This document shows, piece after piece, positions 8,742 to 17,220 of a DNA stretch of 27,459 bases (its first letter is position 1; every line of letters starts with the position of its first letter). The position numbers and the translations under genes are program-made. The notes beneath the pieces were generated by a model, which was given only the letters and a program-made list of their open reading frames with translations, searched no databases and had not been told where the DNA came from. Source of the stretch: a virus; IMG/VR virus record IMGVR_UViG_3300042525_000059, positions 1 through 27,459 of that record; one strand, given 5' to 3'.

Positions 8742-9886
8742 CCTTTACCCCCACTAGGAAGCATGTTGTATAGGCTCACACCTGTCAGTCCCATACCGGT
8801 TAGCTGACTAGCAAAACTCGGTGGGGGCGTTGTCGTTGTCTGTGTCGATGAAGTTGTTGGTATACCTCGTAATAAATTAGAAAGCTGACCAACCTGAGTC
8901 TGCCCGTACTGTGCTTGATCGATAAGCATTTGACGTTGAGCATCCATTTGCTGCTGTTGGATAGCCCTTTGTAAATCACCAAACGCACCTTGTGTCTTAA
9001 GCGTATCAAGTTCTGCCGCACGCTGCTGTGTACCAAGCTGACCAAATTGTCCCGCCAAAGACCCAAGATCTGCCGCAGAAGTTCGCCTAAGCTCCGCCGC
9101 TGCTTGTTGTGCAGATTGATTTGCTTTTTGAGCTTCTAATGACTTATTTGCACCAAGCTCTTGAGTACCCATAGCAGCAGCAAGATTTGCCTGATCGACC
9201 CCCATTTGTGCTGCGCGATCTCTTTCAAACTGGGCTTGAGCTTGCTCATACGCTGACTGTAATCCTTTAGCTTGAAGATCAGCTAACGTAGTCTGAAGCC
9301 CAGCTTCTCTCTGTCCCTGTAGCAGAGCTTGTCTAGCACCACCATAAGTACCTTGACGCGCCGCAGCAAGATTTTGTCCTAGTTGAGCTTGTTGTGCGTT
9401 TTTAAGTGCTGCCGCTTGCTGTTGATCTACAACCGCTTGCATATAAGGCGACATATACTGCTTTGCTATGTCGCTGGTGAACATCTGCGGACCTTCCCGC
9501 TGAAACATTGTTAGTTGCGGCGCAGCAATTTGCATCCCTTGATAATCTTGTAAGGCACGTAAACCTGATGCTGAAGCTTGCCCAGCCTGCGTACCTAGAG
9601 CATATTGCCCCGGCGTACCCATCGTACCGAGTTGCTGCCCCACAGATTCTTGAAAAGGTGAAAGTCCAGCAACACTGCCAGAACCCATTAAACCTGCTTG
9701 AAAAACAGGAGCATATTGCGCTTGATAAGCAGCTTGCCCTGTTAAACCGCCTGGATAGATCGCAGATATACCGCGCTCGATAAGTCCCGGTACAGCGGGT
9801 TTCCCATCTTTCGCTTCTACCCCTGAATAAAACGGTTTAAGTACGTCAGGGATCTCGCTCTGTAAAACTTGTGTCGTTGTAGTCAT
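8738..9886 (-). CDS. Putative internal virion protein, Gln/Ala-rich coiled coil
   Basis: A 382-residue protein; ATG preceded by GAGGAACTAATT. The N-terminal third is Gly/Gln-rich. AKQYMSPYMQAVVD (141-154) opens a long helical region to about residue 345, dominated by Q, A and L with TYGGARQALLQG at 180-191. A Thr-rich segment and a short hydrophobic C-terminus follow. The combination YMSPYMQ-V-D followed by YGG-RQAL and long Q/A helices recurs in environmental podovirus-like genomes beside connector and fibre genes. I read it as a structural or ejection protein. There is no signal peptide or enzyme motif. It overlaps the next gene by four bases and follows the 1194-aa gene after ten. Confidence 0.75.
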   Translation of the reverse strand: MTTTTQVLQSEIPDVLKPFYSGVEAKDGKPAVPGLIERGISAIYPGGLTGQAAYQAQYAPVFQAGLMGSGSVAGLSPFQESVGQQLGTMGTPGQYALGTQAGQASASGLRALQDYQGMQIAAPQLTMFQREGPQMFTSDIAKQYMSPYMQAVVDQQQAAALKNAQQAQLGQNLAAARQGTYGGARQALLQGQREAGLQTTLADLQAKGLQSAYEQAQAQFERDRAAQMGVDQANLAAAMGTQELGANKSLEAQKANQSAQQAAAELRRTSAADLGSLAGQFGQLGTQQRAAELDTLKTQGAFGDLQRAIQQQQMDAQRQMLIDQAQYGQTQVGQLSNLLRGIPTTSSTQTTTTPPPSFASQLTGMGLTGVSLYNMLPSGGKG

Positions 9887-9896
9887 AATTAGTTCC

Positions 9897-12800
9897 TCAA
9901 GCAGGCATCAAACGACCCATATCAACTTCGGGCGGTTGTCTTGTTGTGCCATGTCGTGCTTTCCTAACTCGATCCATCATGGCATAAAGTTTCTTAGACC
10001 CAGCGTTACTGGAGCCGTTACCTAGATCTGCAACAACATCGGCAGGGATCACAAACTCTCCATCGGCAAGACGCGCCTCTTGAACACCCTCGATGGTAGC
10101 AGGCACACTATCACTCATGCCATCCCCTGCGCCATTTATTGTGCGTGGTTCGTTAGCAGGCCCAGTAGCACCTCCAGCAACCATTGCGGCAATCTCACCA
10201 CCTCCAGCAAACCCACGCATCAATCTACGGAAAAGATCTTCGTAGTATTGCTTTTCTTCTTGGGATTTTGCAGTCAGTGCAGCTTGTTGAGCTTGGAACG
10301 CGTTCATTTCATCAGCGGCTTTAACACCGCCCATGCCCACTGCCGCAGCACCCGCAGCCATTGTTGGGGTTAGTTGTTTACCAAATACTGAACCTTGTCC
10401 GGCAGTGAAGGCTTCTTGTGCAGCGCGATCCCCCATAGCAGCTTCCATACCACCACGACCGACTGCTTGTATGTTTTCACCGAGTTGGGGTAAGAATCCT
10501 TTGCTGCTATCAAATACATTTCCGAATTTTGGTAACGCTGCATTAGCCGCTTGTGTAGCTTGTTGTGCTGCTGTTTGTTGCGCTAAATTTGATGTGACCG
10601 CTTCTCTACTCATACCTTCTAACGCGGCGGGGTCTATATTTGAAATGCTTGGCGTGATAGGAATATCTCCACTAACTCCTGACGCAGCACCAGCACCCTG
10701 TGCCAAACTACCCATGCCATAAGACATCAAGCCTGACATCAAGCCACGTTTAAAGTCAAAGCCTTTGCCGCCACTAACAGCACCCGATAGCCCACTGATT
10801 AAAGCTTGAGCACCAAGGCCAATACCTGTAAATGGCAATACAAACGGTAGTACCTTACCCACACCTTTTAATACTTTCCTCCAACTGAAGTACTCAGGCA
10901 GGCCAGTCTGTGGATTTATAGTACCCGCACCACCTGCGGCTTGTAGCATCTGAGCTTCTTCGGGACTAATGTGGGCTAGCATCGTGTCGCCAAACCGACC
11001 CTTTTGTGCCATCTCTTGAGCGTAGCCTTTCATGGCAATACTGCCTAGACCACGACCAACATCACCGCCTTCAGCGTATTGGTATAAATATTCTGGTCTA
11101 TAGGGTATGGGGCGTCCGGTTCTTGGATCAATAGCTCCTTCTGGTGTATCAAAAGCAGGTCTCGTACTTTCAAACATATTAGCTGGAAAGTATTCAGCTC
11201 CAGTGCGCCCTTGCCTAATCATTAATTGCCGTCTTGCTAATTCGCGTGCTGCTGGGGTCATACCCGCCAACACCGCAGCTTCTAGTCCTTTAAGCTCAGG
11301 GTTAAACAGAACATCACGCGGCACATCAAAAATACCTCGCTTACGCGCTAGTTCTACCGTAGCGGGGGTAAGTCCAAAATCCTCAAACGAGAACTTCTTC
11401 TCCCCAGCCATTTCTGTTTTGCCGCCCTCGGCAAGGGCTATTACACCCCCAGTTTTAGAGAACGAAACTGATTGATCTGGAGCACTTGGCACTGTCGTTG
11501 TAGATGCTACTGATATTGGCGCACCAGCGCCACCTGTACCTCCGGTAACACCGGCAAATTTAGCTCGTGCGGCAATTAAATCGTCTGCGGTTACTCCGTA
11601 AGTACGCATCGCATCAGCTACTTGAACCGGCGATAATCCTTGATTAAGTGCAGTTGCTATATTTTCGTAGTACTTAGCTTGCCCAATACCACCTGGGGCA
11701 CTAGCAGCCGCAAGCCCACCTTGGGAAGGTGAGGTAAACCCTGGCGTAGCATATGAAAGCGGTGGTGGAGCAATAGAGGATATGCCTTTATTTGTGGATT
11801 GAATATTTAAATAGTCTGGGCTACTCGTTAAAAACGAGGCATATTCCGAAGCAGATTTAAAAGGCGTAGCACTTTTCTGTTTTTCTTCAAAATAGCTTCG
11901 TTGTAGTGGGGTAGGAGCAGTACCAAATAACTGAGCGTAAATAGCCGCAGCGTCCGAGTACGGTAATCGACTTTCAGTTGTGCTTTCTTTAGCAGCCGTG
12001 GAGTATGTCTTTGGTTCGCTAATCCCAGATTTACCAATAGTACGAGTAATAAGTTCTAGAGGAGTTGCTTTAGCTTCTGATAAAAGCTGACCTAACCCAC
12101 GCGACGTAGCTAATTCTGTGGGTGCTTGATAAAGTTCTTTAAATCCATAGGTTTTAGGATACGAAGATTGCCCTTGCGTTTGGGCTTGTACATTTTGTAA
12201 CGCCGATAATCCTGCACCTTTAGCCTGTTCTTGCCCTTGCGTAGCCACACCTTGATAGACGGTTGAAGGTTTTTCAGTTGCTTTTGATGCTTCCGTAGCT
12301 AATCTTGCTTTTTCACTTAAAAGATAATTTTTAAACGTATTAGCATCTGTGTAAGGATTAGTGCCTTTTTGATACGCATTAAAATTATTAAGTTCATTAA
12401 TACTTGGATCACGACCAAATACGCTTTTAAAAGTAGCTATAGCAGTAGTTTGATCTAATGGTTTTATAGCTGTTGTGTTTGCTGTGTTTGCTGTGTTTGT
12501 TGTGTTTGTTGTGTTTGCTGTGTTTGCTGTGTTTGCTGTGTTTGCTGTGTTTGCTGCGTTTGTAATTGATTTAAGATAATCGGCGTAATCAGTAGTGCCT
12601 TTTAGGTAGTTCTCAAACGCGGTGGTCGATGCCAAACGAGGGTCGTTTGCCCCTATCGATGCAAAGTTTTTAAGTTGTTGTTCGCTTGGTTCTCTACCAA
12701 ACAATTTTTGAAATACGGCACTTGCATCAGCGGTTGAAATGTTTTTGTTAGCCACTTGAGTAGCAGTATTAACAGCAGCAGCGTTATCAGTAACGGCTTG

Positions 12801-13481
12801 ATTTCCGCCTAAAAAATCAGGAATATTTCTTGGGTCTGTCTCGCCTTCTTCATAACGCCCTGTATCAAAATTGTACTCTCCGGCGTTTTTGAACGAATAA
12901 GGCGTGGCTCCCATCGCTTGTGTAAATTCTAGGCTTGATGGGCTTACATCCTTGAACCCTTCTTTTGAACTATCAATAACACCCTGTTGTTGATTAATAT
13001 AAGCCTCTTGTCGAGCAATAGAATTTCTCATGTACTCAGGTGTCATCCCGCCTTGAACAAGAGATGGATTCTTCTCAATAGCCGCTAAATAATTTTTGTC
13101 GTTTTGAAGTAAGCGCTGCTTGCTATCTAAATTTTGCTGCGCGTTGTAAGCACGCAAGATATCGTTGGCTTGCGTGGAATTAATTTTTCCTTGAGCTATA
13201 TCTTTAGCAAGATAAAACTCTTTGACAGCCTCTTGTGCATCATCATAACGTGATGCTTGATAAGACCCTGGTATAGCCCCTAACTGATCAGCGTAAGAAC
13301 CAAGGTGTTGCATTAACGTTGTCCAGTAATCCAACCCACCGCCAGACATACTAAGAAACTGCATGGCGTCACTGACTTGCTGCGCGGCATTTGGGTCCAT
13401 ACGCTCTCTACCGGCAAACAAATCGCTTATAAGATTTTCTTGTGTGTAAGGGCGATAGTTGGTGAGATTGCTAGTTGTCAT
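9897..13481 (-). CDS. Large modular virion protein (putative ejection or tail protein)
   Basis: A 1194-residue protein; ATG with GAGGTAAATC upstream. The N-terminal 245 residues are mostly helical. Three related segments of about 45-60 residues share L/V-FG-x-x-P: KLFGREP (near 257-263), SVFGRDP (near 352) and QLFGTAP (near 525). Each is followed by a helix and F/Y-x-x-F/Y-L, distantly like DUF4214-type modules. The first two are joined by an (Ala/Thr)-Asn-Thr linker encoded by a 9-bp repeat (about 307-336). Later come GLSPVQVADAM, then GG motifs (GGVIALAEGG, YAEGGDVGRG). The C-terminal 100 residues contain GAGDGMSDSVPATIEG, LADGEFVIPADVV and LYAMMDRVRKAR, a conserved ending in many environmental phage proteins. 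It heads the four-gene internal-protein block. The molecular role is unknown. Confidence 0.75.
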   Translation of the reverse strand: MTTSNLTNYRPYTQENLISDLFAGRERMDPNAAQQVSDAMQFLSMSGGGLDYWTTLMQHLGSYADQLGAIPGSYQASRYDDAQEAVKEFYLAKDIAQGKINSTQANDILRAYNAQQNLDSKQRLLQNDKNYLAAIEKNPSLVQGGMTPEYMRNSIARQEAYINQQQGVIDSSKEGFKDVSPSSLEFTQAMGATPYSFKNAGEYNFDTGRYEEGETDPRNIPDFLGGNQAVTDNAAAVNTATQVANKNISTADASAVFQKLFGREPSEQQLKNFASIGANDPRLASTTAFENYLKGTTDYADYLKSITNAANTANTANTANTANTTNTTNTANTANTTAIKPLDQTTAIATFKSVFGRDPSINELNNFNAYQKGTNPYTDANTFKNYLLSEKARLATEASKATEKPSTVYQGVATQGQEQAKGAGLSALQNVQAQTQGQSSYPKTYGFKELYQAPTELATSRGLGQLLSEAKATPLELITRTIGKSGISEPKTYSTAAKESTTESRLPYSDAAAIYAQLFGTAPTPLQRSYFEEKQKSATPFKSASEYASFLTSSPDYLNIQSTNKGISSIAPPPLSYATPGFTSPSQGGLAAASAPGGIGQAKYYENIATALNQGLSPVQVADAMRTYGVTADDLIAARAKFAGVTGGTGGAGAPISVASTTTVPSAPDQSVSFSKTGGVIALAEGGKTEMAGEKKFSFEDFGLTPATVELARKRGIFDVPRDVLFNPELKGLEAAVLAGMTPAARELARRQLMIRQGRTGAEYFPANMFESTRPAFDTPEGAIDPRTGRPIPYRPEYLYQYAEGGDVGRGLGSIAMKGYAQEMAQKGRFGDTMLAHISPEEAQMLQAAGGAGTINPQTGLPEYFSWRKVLKGVGKVLPFVLPFTGIGLGAQALISGLSGAVSGGKGFDFKRGLMSGLMSYGMGSLAQGAGAASGVSGDIPITPSISNIDPAALEGMSREAVTSNLAQQTAAQQATQAANAALPKFGNVFDSSKGFLPQLGENIQAVGRGGMEAAMGDRAAQEAFTAGQGSVFGKQLTPTMAAGAAAVGMGGVKAADEMNAFQAQQAALTAKSQEEKQYYEDLFRRLMRGFAGGGEIAAMVAGGATGPANEPRTINGAGDGMSDSVPATIEGVQEARLADGEFVIPADVVADLGNGSSNAGSKKLYAMMDRVRKARHGTTRQPPEVDMGRLMPA
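12474..12563. repeat. 9-bp tandem repeat (10 units) in the 1194-aa gene
   Basis: Ten consecutive nonamers of consensus TGTGTTTGC occupy 12474-12563. Units 3 and 4 and the last differ by a single base or two. On the coding strand they encode repeated (Ala/Thr)-Asn-Thr. Since the unit is a multiple of three, gain or loss of units changes linker length without a frameshift. Confidence 0.95.
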
Positions 13482-13489
13482 GATTTACC

Positions 13490-14080
13490 TCAAGCGGTCA
13501 TCCAGACCATTGTTGCAATTACAGACGGTATAGCTGGTCTAGTTGGAGAAGAAGGGGCTGTGTAATGCTCTAAATAGGTACCCACATCAGTCGTACACCA
13601 CACAATCTCAACATAGTCACCACTTTTAAGGGTTAAGAAAAAGTTGAGGGCCGCAACACTGTGGTACGGGTCACCTACGCCTTTACGTGGCGCAAGACCA
13701 AATCTTGTGTTTGAATCTGTAATATCAGTACCATTTTTACGAAACCAAATATCAATGTCTTGAGACGCGTTAGTTGTATTAACAAGTTGACAACTGAACT
13801 GGATGTTGTACGTACCTGAAGTATCGACGTACATTCTTGAATTACTACTAACTTCCACCCCTACAGAATAAGACGTTGTGTTAAACGTCATAGGATAAGC
13901 TATTGTCGTAGATACTGCTATCTGGTCGGTTGTATCATAAAAAGAACCATATGGCACTAAAAAATTATCAAAACGGTTAAAGTACAAACGTAACGCACGG
14001 TTAAGCTCATTCTGTTGCCGTACATCATATTGAGGCGTAGATAGCGGTAATGCTGGAGATCTAAATGCGAAATAACCCAT
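13490..14080 (-). CDS. Jelly-roll/C1q-like virion protein
   Basis: A 196-residue protein. I place the start at ATG 14080, one base after the stop of the 637-aa gene (TAG-C-ATG). The longer frame would need a TTG at 14110 and a 28-base overlap. The N-terminus (MGYFAFRSPALPLSTP) is followed by a helical NELNRALRLYFNRFDNFL segment. Then a beta-rich domain contains SGTYNIQFSCQL, DIDIWFRKNGTDI, LNFFLTLKSGDYVEIVWCTT and a C-terminal RPAIPSVIATMVWM. This order (strand, x-W-F-K/R-NG, LKSGD-E-W, RPAIPSV) is that of the C1q/TNF-like trimeric beta-sandwich found in phage fibre heads. It is probably a receptor-binding or decoration protein. The position after the tail-needle-like gene suggests a tail-tip location. 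Function is inference. Confidence 0.7.
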   Translation of the reverse strand: MGYFAFRSPALPLSTPQYDVRQQNELNRALRLYFNRFDNFLVPYGSFYDTTDQIAVSTTIAYPMTFNTTSYSVGVEVSSNSRMYVDTSGTYNIQFSCQLVNTTNASQDIDIWFRKNGTDITDSNTRFGLAPRKGVGDPYHSVAALNFFLTLKSGDYVEIVWCTTDVGTYLEHYTAPSSPTRPAIPSVIATMVWMTA

Positions 14081-14081
14081 G

Positions 14082-15995
14082 CTATCGTTTTCCGTCTGGG
14101 CGTACGTCAAGACGAAGCGAACCCAACTGCCATTGCACTCCTAAATCTGTAGACTCAACCTTAAGCGCCATTTGTCTACCACGAGCACGGATAAATACCT
14201 GCTCTGTGTACTGGTCAATCGTTGCGCTACTAGAAACAACACTTTGAGTATCGGACGCCGTGTTAGCGTAGGCGCTACCTGAGAACCTTTTAGGACGCAT
14301 GGTCATGGTTACAGTTGGTGACGCGGCTGTCGATTCCGTAAAATTAAAGTCAGGCAGCAAACGTCTGGTTAGCATGAACTGCTCCCCATCACCCAAATCA
14401 AAATCAGAAGACTGAATATACGAAGTCATTGGGGCATCACCGTCATTTACCCCATATTCATGTAAGTATTGATACCCGATAGACGCGCCTTCTTCAGTAA
14501 CGCAAGCAACCGGATAATCTCGTAGTGCTGTGTCTAGCCAAGCTGTACGTACAATCTCACCATAATACCAAGCGTTTTCTAAGTGATTAAAAATAACGTA
14601 CCGATCATTCCACGTTGAATTTGCACTAGGGTAAAACCACCAAATTTCAGTAAACCCTTCGTTGCTTCCACAAACAATTTGATCGACTTGATTCATGTTA
14701 ATGTCTTGATAGACATACTGACGTAACGTGCAAGGCAGCGTTTGCACCTGACCTGAATAGACATAGAATTTATCCTGTCCCATCCAGTACGTAACGTTAT
14801 TAGCTGTAGCTACAGCTCGCGGCCCGATGATCGAAATGTTATCAGCAAGTTCTTGTAGCCCAAACACATCAGTTGTGCCCAGATACTGCAATGAATAGAG
14901 ACTAGAGTTTGTCCATACCAAAATTTCTTGGCGTGTTGCTAACGCACGAACTATTCTAGAACCACGAGAAACTCTAATAAACCCAGCAGAAGTTGTTGCT
15001 GAAGGAGTCCAATTTTGCGGCTCGTCTTGATTGGCCCAACGAATAAGAAGGGGATCGTAGTCTGTAGAAAGGCCACTATAAGGTTGGCACCCAAACGCCA
15101 GAAGATGTTTATCATTCTGGGATACTAAAGTCTGCATCGCCGCAGTTGGTACGTCAGATGCGCCAGAAAGTGAAGACAATAAAACTGCCCGAGTACTAAG
15201 CGCTGTTTCGGGGTTTGTAAGAGACCCTCGTTCCCAGTAATAAATTTTACCGCTACGGATATTCATCACAAGGTCGTTGTCGAAGTTGTCAAACCACCAA
15301 TCACGTTGCTCCAAATTTATAGGCGTAGACCCGCCTAATCCCCACGCATAACTACCATTCCAAGCGCTTGCGCCCCATCCATAGCCATACGTATCAGACG
15401 CATATCCTGAAGCGATTCCGTACTTTGCAGTTACCGCCCCACCACCGTTTCCCGAGTCGGAAGAATTAGCTGTAATTAAAACAATTTGATCTTTGTTGTC
15501 GTTCGATCTTGCTTGTATGGTGTATGTATTAACCCCAGTCCTAGTTATCTCATAATCTTGATTAAGCACAGCGGCAGTTATATTCCCGCCCAAGCTAACA
15601 GCCCCGCTAAACGTAACAAAATCTCCAGTATCCGCACCGTGTGCGTTATCGGTAACCGTAATAGTAGAAGACCCGTTAGTAGCAGCAAAAGTTGCTGTAT
15701 TTGTGGTTGTAGTACGTAGCGGTGTTATGTTGTAGTACTGTCCGCCAGTCTCGATATATACGTGATTGTTTGTACCTAAAGCTAAGAAATTGTCGCTGAA
15801 AGAAGTGATCCAGTTAAATAGCTGACGGCAAGTACCAAAGAAGAAGTTCGGCGAATACTTTGCCCACCCACCTAATTTTTGTGGATACCCTGAGAAGAAT
15901 CTAACCTTGTCGCACTCGTACCAACCACCTTCGCCGGAGTAGCTCGTTTGGTCGCGGTTGACCCCTGGCCTAAAATTGAGTTTGAGAAATGGCAT
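14082..15995 (-). CDS. Tail/stabilisation protein (P22 gp10-like or T7 gp12-like family)
   Basis: A 637-residue protein; ATG with GAGGTGATCG upstream. It begins MPFLKLNFRPGVNRDQT and continues GGWYECDKVRFFSGYPQKLGG, an opening shared by large beta-rich tail proteins of environmental podovirus-like phages. The repeated strands with W/Y and N/D (for example GTNNHVYIETGGQYYNI, 74-90) suggest a beta-propeller. Residues about 100-165 form an inserted beta module (GDFVTFSGAV, LNQDYEITRTG, NTYTIQA) like modules found in many tail proteins. It is longer than P22 gp10 (472 aa), partly because of this insert. The likely role is in the tail tube or plug that keeps packaged DNA in place and contacts the cell envelope. 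Family membership is inferred from overall pattern and context, and the choice between gp10 and gp12 types is open. Confidence 0.7.
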   Translation of the reverse strand: MPFLKLNFRPGVNRDQTSYSGEGGWYECDKVRFFSGYPQKLGGWAKYSPNFFFGTCRQLFNWITSFSDNFLALGTNNHVYIETGGQYYNITPLRTTTTNTATFAATNGSSTITVTDNAHGADTGDFVTFSGAVSLGGNITAAVLNQDYEITRTGVNTYTIQARSNDNKDQIVLITANSSDSGNGGGAVTAKYGIASGYASDTYGYGWGASAWNGSYAWGLGGSTPINLEQRDWWFDNFDNDLVMNIRSGKIYYWERGSLTNPETALSTRAVLLSSLSGASDVPTAAMQTLVSQNDKHLLAFGCQPYSGLSTDYDPLLIRWANQDEPQNWTPSATTSAGFIRVSRGSRIVRALATRQEILVWTNSSLYSLQYLGTTDVFGLQELADNISIIGPRAVATANNVTYWMGQDKFYVYSGQVQTLPCTLRQYVYQDINMNQVDQIVCGSNEGFTEIWWFYPSANSTWNDRYVIFNHLENAWYYGEIVRTAWLDTALRDYPVACVTEEGASIGYQYLHEYGVNDGDAPMTSYIQSSDFDLGDGEQFMLTRRLLPDFNFTESTAASPTVTMTMRPKRFSGSAYANTASDTQSVVSSSATIDQYTEQVFIRARGRQMALKVESTDLGVQWQLGSLRLDVRPDGKR

Positions 15996-15998
15996 CGA

Positions 15999-16466
15999 TC
16001 ACCTCATTAAGGCAGCTTCTGCCGCACGTCGGCGTGTAAGACCGGGGAGAACTCGACCCGCAGCTTTATTCCAGAGCATACATTGGTCTGCTGCACCATC
16101 CCAGTCCCCCGCATCAATACGTTTCTTGAACGTGGAAACTCGATAGTTTCCTAAGCCACAATTGTAAGCCCAGCTTGTCACGGCGGCAATGCGTCTTGGT
16201 AATGCAGTCTGAAGTTTGGGAGACATCTTAAAAAGCCCCCTGATAAAGTATTCAACATGGTGATCCAGCGCATCTTCACACTGCCGCATCGTCCAGATCG
16301 TGCCGGGATTAATGTCAGGGCCGGTTGCACCCCAGCCGATTGTCCAAGGATGACCACGAGTGCCGGGGTCGGGATAAGCCGTTACACGTCCGTCAGGCAA
16401 ACGCTTTGCTAGCCCCTCAAAGGGCTTGATCAGTACATCTTTGCAAAGCTTCTTAGCCTCATTCAT
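15999..16466 (-). CDS. Endolysin, GH24 lysozyme (muramidase)
   Basis: A 155-residue enzyme that hydrolyses beta-1,4 bonds between N-acetylmuramic acid and N-acetylglucosamine in peptidoglycan. I start it at ATG 16466, which forms a TAATG overlap with the holin stop; the longer frame would need a TTG at 16508. The GH24 signature is clear: IKPFEGL with catalytic Glu17, then AYPDPGTRGHPWTIGWGAT with Asp33 and Thr42. Further on are AVTSWAYNCGLGNYRVSTF and a C-terminal PGLTRRRAAEAALM, the usual GH24 ending. There is no signal peptide or N-terminal membrane anchor, so it should need the holin for release. It lies directly after the holin gene, as in most lysis cassettes. Length is normal for the family. 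Confidence 0.95.
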   Translation of the reverse strand: MNEAKKLCKDVLIKPFEGLAKRLPDGRVTAYPDPGTRGHPWTIGWGATGPDINPGTIWTMRQCEDALDHHVEYFIRGLFKMSPKLQTALPRRIAAVTSWAYNCGLGNYRVSTFKKRIDAGDWDGAADQCMLWNKAAGRVLPGLTRRRAAEAALMR

Positions 16467-16951
16467 TATGATTTCTGGTACTTTTCCACGCTGCGCCCAA
16501 CGAACCAAAACGTCAAAACCATTGTAAATAAAGCAAAATCATCCTCATCCCAGCACTTAGTTACAACTTCCATCCAGTTCGCGCCCGTCTGAAACGCGAT
16601 AACAAGTGCAGCCGCTTTGACTGCCGCATACATAAAGAACAAAGCCCAAGTAATCCCCGGACGAACCAACGCCGAGATAGCAGCCACAAACCAACCCGCT
16701 GCCTTAGCCGTTTCAGCTTGCTCTTGAAACGCAGCTTTGATGGTATCCATCTGCTGGATAGAGTAGTCAACATACTTCTCCTCCATCTTGAATTCACCGC
16801 GCATCTTCTCCAGATCGGTCTGTAGCTGAAACATGCTTAGTTCGTGTTGGCGCTCGTTCTTTTTGTCCAAGAACTTGAGGACTTCGGGGGCGAGCCGGAA
16901 TAAGCCACCGAAGATAGAACCCAAAAGACCACCGCTAAGTAGTTCAAACAC
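16466..16951 (-). CDS. Holin, 3TM-type
   Basis: A 161-residue membrane protein with a GTG start at 16951 that overlaps the stop of the upstream gene by one base (TAGTG). Residues 1-22 are hydrophobic and glycine-rich, 28-80 form a charged helix (KKNERQHELSMFQLQTDLEK), 86-120 hold one or two membrane segments around ALVRPGITWALFFMYAAV, and 139-152 another. The RPG-x-x-W between membrane helices and the long preceding helix fit the 3TM holin family (GTA_holin_3TM-like). It would form the inner-membrane lesion that lets the adjacent lysozyme reach the cell wall. The TAATG junction with the lysozyme gene implies coupled translation. Confidence is good for a holin-like membrane protein and moderate for the exact family. 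Confidence 0.8.
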   Translation of the reverse strand: MFELLSGGLLGSIFGGLFRLAPEVLKFLDKKNERQHELSMFQLQTDLEKMRGEFKMEEKYVDYSIQQMDTIKAAFQEQAETAKAAGWFVAAISALVRPGITWALFFMYAAVKAAALVIAFQTGANWMEVVTKCWDEDDFALFTMVLTFWFVGRSVEKYQKS

Positions 16952-17220
16952 TACCTTTTCCCCAGCTTTTCACGTTCTTCAAGCAGCCTGACTTTGACCT
17001 GAAGTTCGTTGATGTGTTGCATGAGTTGCTCTTTCTGCAAAGCGCGTTTCTCAGCACTGATTGGGCTATCAGTCGGCACACCTTCCTTAGTAATTAAGGC
17101 AGGCATTGAACCTTCAATTTTGGTCAGACGGGTGGAGAAGTCAGCAACTTGCCCAAGCAGCCACGCAAGCGAAGCCACGATAACAGGGATGACCGCCTTT
17201 AAAACGTCTGACCAATTCAT
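16951..17220 (-). CDS. Small membrane-anchored coiled-coil protein of the lysis cassette
   Basis: An 89-residue protein beginning MNWSDVLKAVIPVIVASLAW. One membrane segment (about 7-24) is followed by a short linker and a charged C-terminal helix (56-86, EKRALQKEQLMQHINELQ) likely to be a coiled coil. It overlaps the upstream chaperone-like gene by ATGA and the downstream holin by one base. This TM plus coiled-coil plan is that of inner-membrane spanins or of accessory holin proteins. No lipoprotein-type outer spanin (no lipobox) was found in or beside it, so it cannot be called a spanin with confidence. Close relatives occur beside holin and lysozyme genes in environmental phages. Function is inferred from topology and place. 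Confidence 0.65.
   Translation of the reverse strand: MNWSDVLKAVIPVIVASLAWLLGQVADFSTRLTKIEGSMPALITKEGVPTDSPISAEKRALQKEQLMQHINELQVKVRLLEEREKLGKR

Noticed and set aside
14081-14110. Longer start of the jelly-roll-like protein at 14110
   Set aside because: It needs a TTG and a 28-base overlap. The ATG at 14080 follows the upstream stop by one base.
16467-16508. Longer lysozyme start at 16508
   Set aside because: It needs a TTG codon deep in the holin gene. The ATG at 16466 forms a TAATG junction and places the catalytic Glu at residue 17, as usual for GH24.
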